This document shows, piece after piece, positions 4,357-5,820 of a stretch of 5,820 nucleotides of DNA (positions within the stretch are counted from its first letter, which is position 1; each line of letters opens with the position of its first letter). Made by a program: the position numbers and the translations under genes. Source of the stretch: Pseudomonadota bacterium (GTDB taxonomy: Bacteria; Pseudomonadota; Gammaproteobacteria; Steroidobacterales; Steroidobacteraceae); the NCBI GenBank assembly GCA_021815905.1, contig JAKAZP010000174.1, positions 1 through 5,820 of the forward strand, in the 5' to 3' direction. A model generated the notes under the pieces. That model made no database searches, was not told the origin of the DNA, and worked only from the letters and a program-made list of their open reading frames with translations.

Positions 4357-5820
4357 CAGTATTCTCCACCTCGACGGTTCGCGTATCTACCGCGCTTGCG
4401 CTTTGTGACGACCGTCACCACGGCGACGATCGCAGCCGCCGCGGCCGTCGCCAGGAGTACCCAATCGGCGAGCACGAAGCGCACGAGGCGATAGGCACGG
4501 CTGATCCGGCGCAACGGCGTGACGTCGGCAAGAGTCTCCGACTGCACGACGGTTCCGATTCGCAGCAGCCGTTGCCGGCCGACTCCGAAGCGCGGCCAGT
4601 GAGGCAGGCCCGGACCGTTGGGGTTTCCCGTTCGAGCGAAGGCCGTCCAGTACGCGGGTATCACCCCTGCGAGACGCCGATCCGCGGGGCTCCAGACCTC
4701 GCCCGGTGCATCCGGGCGATCGAACACGTACTGCAGCTCCGTGCCGTGGGTCGCCCCGAGGCTGTAATACGGGGAGCCCGCGGAATACGGCGGCGAATGC
4801 GTGAATTCGTACAGGTAGACGCGATCACCGTCCTTTGCGGAAGCGAGCCGCGCCCACTGCCACATGTCCCACCGGAACCGCATGTCGGTGTTGAACGCCA
4901 CGGCCGCCGCTCGAGCGCTCGCGTCGGTCCGACCGGGGGAAGGGGCGAGCCAGCGCACCAGCGGCGCGGGAAAGCTTCGCTCGAGAACCGTGTAGTAGTT
5001 GGCGGGCGTGAGGGACGTGTGAGCGAGGAAAAGCGCGCCCTCAACGGCATTCCAACCGAGCAGCAGCGAGACCGTGTTCGCCTTGCCCTGCGCATAGGTC
5101 TCCCAGGGCGCGCGCGGGAGCACGTAGCCGTCGAGGATGATATGGGGAGAAAACGGCACCCTCAGCAGTCTGGCCGCGGGAATCTCCCGCAAGGCCGCGA
5201 GCGATCCCGAGCCGGCGCGCTCCAAGAAACGCTCGCCCTGCCGCTCGGCTCCGGCCAGCCGGAGCCCTGCTGACACCTCCATCGGCTCGAAAAGCCCGCC
5301 GCTCTCGCCGATGGCCTTTTGAAAGAGCCCCCGGGCGAGTGGCGAGGCGGTGAGCGCGCTGATCGCGATCGAGCCGGAGGACTGTCCGAAGACCGTCACG
5401 TTATCCGGATCTCCGCCGAATGCGGCGATATTCCGGTGGACCCATGTCAGCGCGGCAATCTGGTCCAGCAGTCCGTAGTCCCCGGAGTCATGGTGCGCCG
5501 ACTCCGCGGTAAGACCGGGCAAGGCGAGAAATCCGAACACCCCGAGCCGGTAATTGATCGTGACGACGATGACGCCCCGGCGAGCGAGGCGGTTGCCCGC
5601 GTAGAGCGGAACGGCGCCCGATCCATTGGTGAGCCCGCCGCCGGGAATCCAGACCATGACGGGCAGGGGCGCGGCGCTCGTCGAGACCGGCGTCCAGATG
5701 TTGAGGTAGAGACAGTTCTCGCTGACCGGCTCGTCCGGAGCGTCGGGCGGGTACATTCCCCTCTGCATGCACGCCGCCCGGTAGCGCGTCGCGGAGAGAA
5801 CCCCCTGCCACGGCTTGACC
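4356..5820 (-). CDS. Type-B carboxylesterase with C-terminal membrane anchor (5' partial)
   Basis: A serine esterase of the carboxylesterase/cholinesterase family (PF00135) that hydrolyses carboxylic esters; the substrate is not predictable. The frame runs off the window edge: codons upstream of the Met at 5768 read VKPWQGVLSATRYRAAC, the usual family amino-terminal sequence, so start and any signal peptide lie outside. Counting from that Met, family marks are SENCLYLNIWTP (16-27), the oxyanion-hole region VWIPGGGLTNGSG (39-51), nucleophile Ser130 in FGQSSG, the acid Glu243 in NAVEGALF, and His341 in GATHGTELQYVF. The triad is complete. Two changes stand out: Pro replaces the usual His of HGGG, and GQSSG replaces the common GESAG. 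The carboxy end (431-455, FVLADWVLLATAAAAAIVAV...) is a transmembrane helix followed by KRKRGRYANRR. By the positive-inside rule this anchors a periplasmic catalytic domain in the inner membrane. It is the upstream partner of the kelch lipoprotein gene. Confidence 0.9.
   Translation of the reverse strand, partial: VKPWQGVLSATRYRAACMQRGMYPPDAPDEPVSENCLYLNIWTPVSTSAAPLPVMVWIPGGGLTNGSGAVPLYAGNRLARRGVIVVTINYRLGVFGFLALPGLTAESAHHDSGDYGLLDQIAALTWVHRNIAAFGGDPDNVTVFGQSSGSIAISALTASPLARGLFQKAIGESGGLFEPMEVSAGLRLAGAERQGERFLERAGSGSLAALREIPAARLLRVPFSPHIILDGYVLPRAPWETYAQGKANTVSLLLGWNAVEGALFLAHTSLTPANYYTVLERSFPAPLVRWLAPSPGRTDASARAAAVAFNTDMRFRWDMWQWARLASAKDGDRVYLYEFTHSPPYSAGSPYYSLGATHGTELQYVFDRPDAPGEVWSPADRRLAGVIPAYWTAFARTGNPNGPGLPHWPRFGVGRQRLLRIGTVVQSETLADVTPLRRISRAYRLVRFVLADWVLLATAAAAAIVAVVTVVTKRKRGRYANRRGGEY

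Noticed and set aside
4224..5273. Plus-strand open frame of 349 residues opposite the esterase
   Set aside because: Antisense shadow of a gene with a complete catalytic triad; the translation has no family features.
1..5820. Mobile element, CRISPR, toxin-antitoxin or phage-defence cassette
   Set aside because: I looked for transposase motifs, terminal inverted repeats, regularly spaced repeats and small paired genes on both strands and found none.

Overview
The window is GC-rich chromosomal DNA, and protein-coding frames fill most of it. Lipobox lipoproteins, a TetR-type regulator and the relic of a CheB/CheR/PAS/histidine-kinase hybrid point to a free-living, high-GC Gram-negative proteobacterium. 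My best guess is a gammaproteobacterium of the Xanthomonadales/Steroidobacter kind, judged from protein style only; no rRNA or marker gene is present to test this. I see no tRNA, rRNA, CRISPR array, transposase or phage gene.

Layout, left to right. Positions 1-121 hold only two short GC-rich hairpins downstream of a minus-strand TetR-family repressor gene (122-847). Upstream of that gene is a candidate promoter with overlapping short repeats, the likely site of autoregulation. Next, still on the minus strand, is a broken gene (1088-1570). The start of a CheB-type methylesterase domain is joined in frame to the middle of a histidine-kinase dimerisation domain, and the frame then ends at an early stop. 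About 1,000 residues of the ancestral hybrid sensor appear to be missing. A divergent gap (1571-1783) leads to a plus-strand gene for a small lipoprotein (1784-2287) that resembles the DUF6491 family.

A convergent intergenic region (2288-2482) carries a perfect 9-bp hairpin and a run of imperfect 12-13 bp GC-rich repeats. The right half is a two-gene minus-strand unit. The upstream gene is a type-B carboxylesterase (4356 to beyond 5820, amino end outside the window). It has a complete Ser-Glu-His triad and an unusual carboxy-terminal transmembrane anchor. The downstream gene (2483-4321) encodes a large lipoprotein with seven kelch/galactose-oxidase-like DG motifs, probably a seven-bladed beta-propeller, and a carboxy-terminal beta-sandwich domain.

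The esterase and the propeller lipoprotein probably share a transcript and both act in the cell envelope: the esterase domain in the periplasm on an inner-membrane tail, the propeller on the outer membrane. Their common substrate, if any, cannot be read from the sequence. I find no convincing new multi-gene system. The points most worth a second look are the tail-anchored esterase with a changed oxyanion motif, its pairing with the propeller lipoprotein, and the deletion-fused sensor relic.
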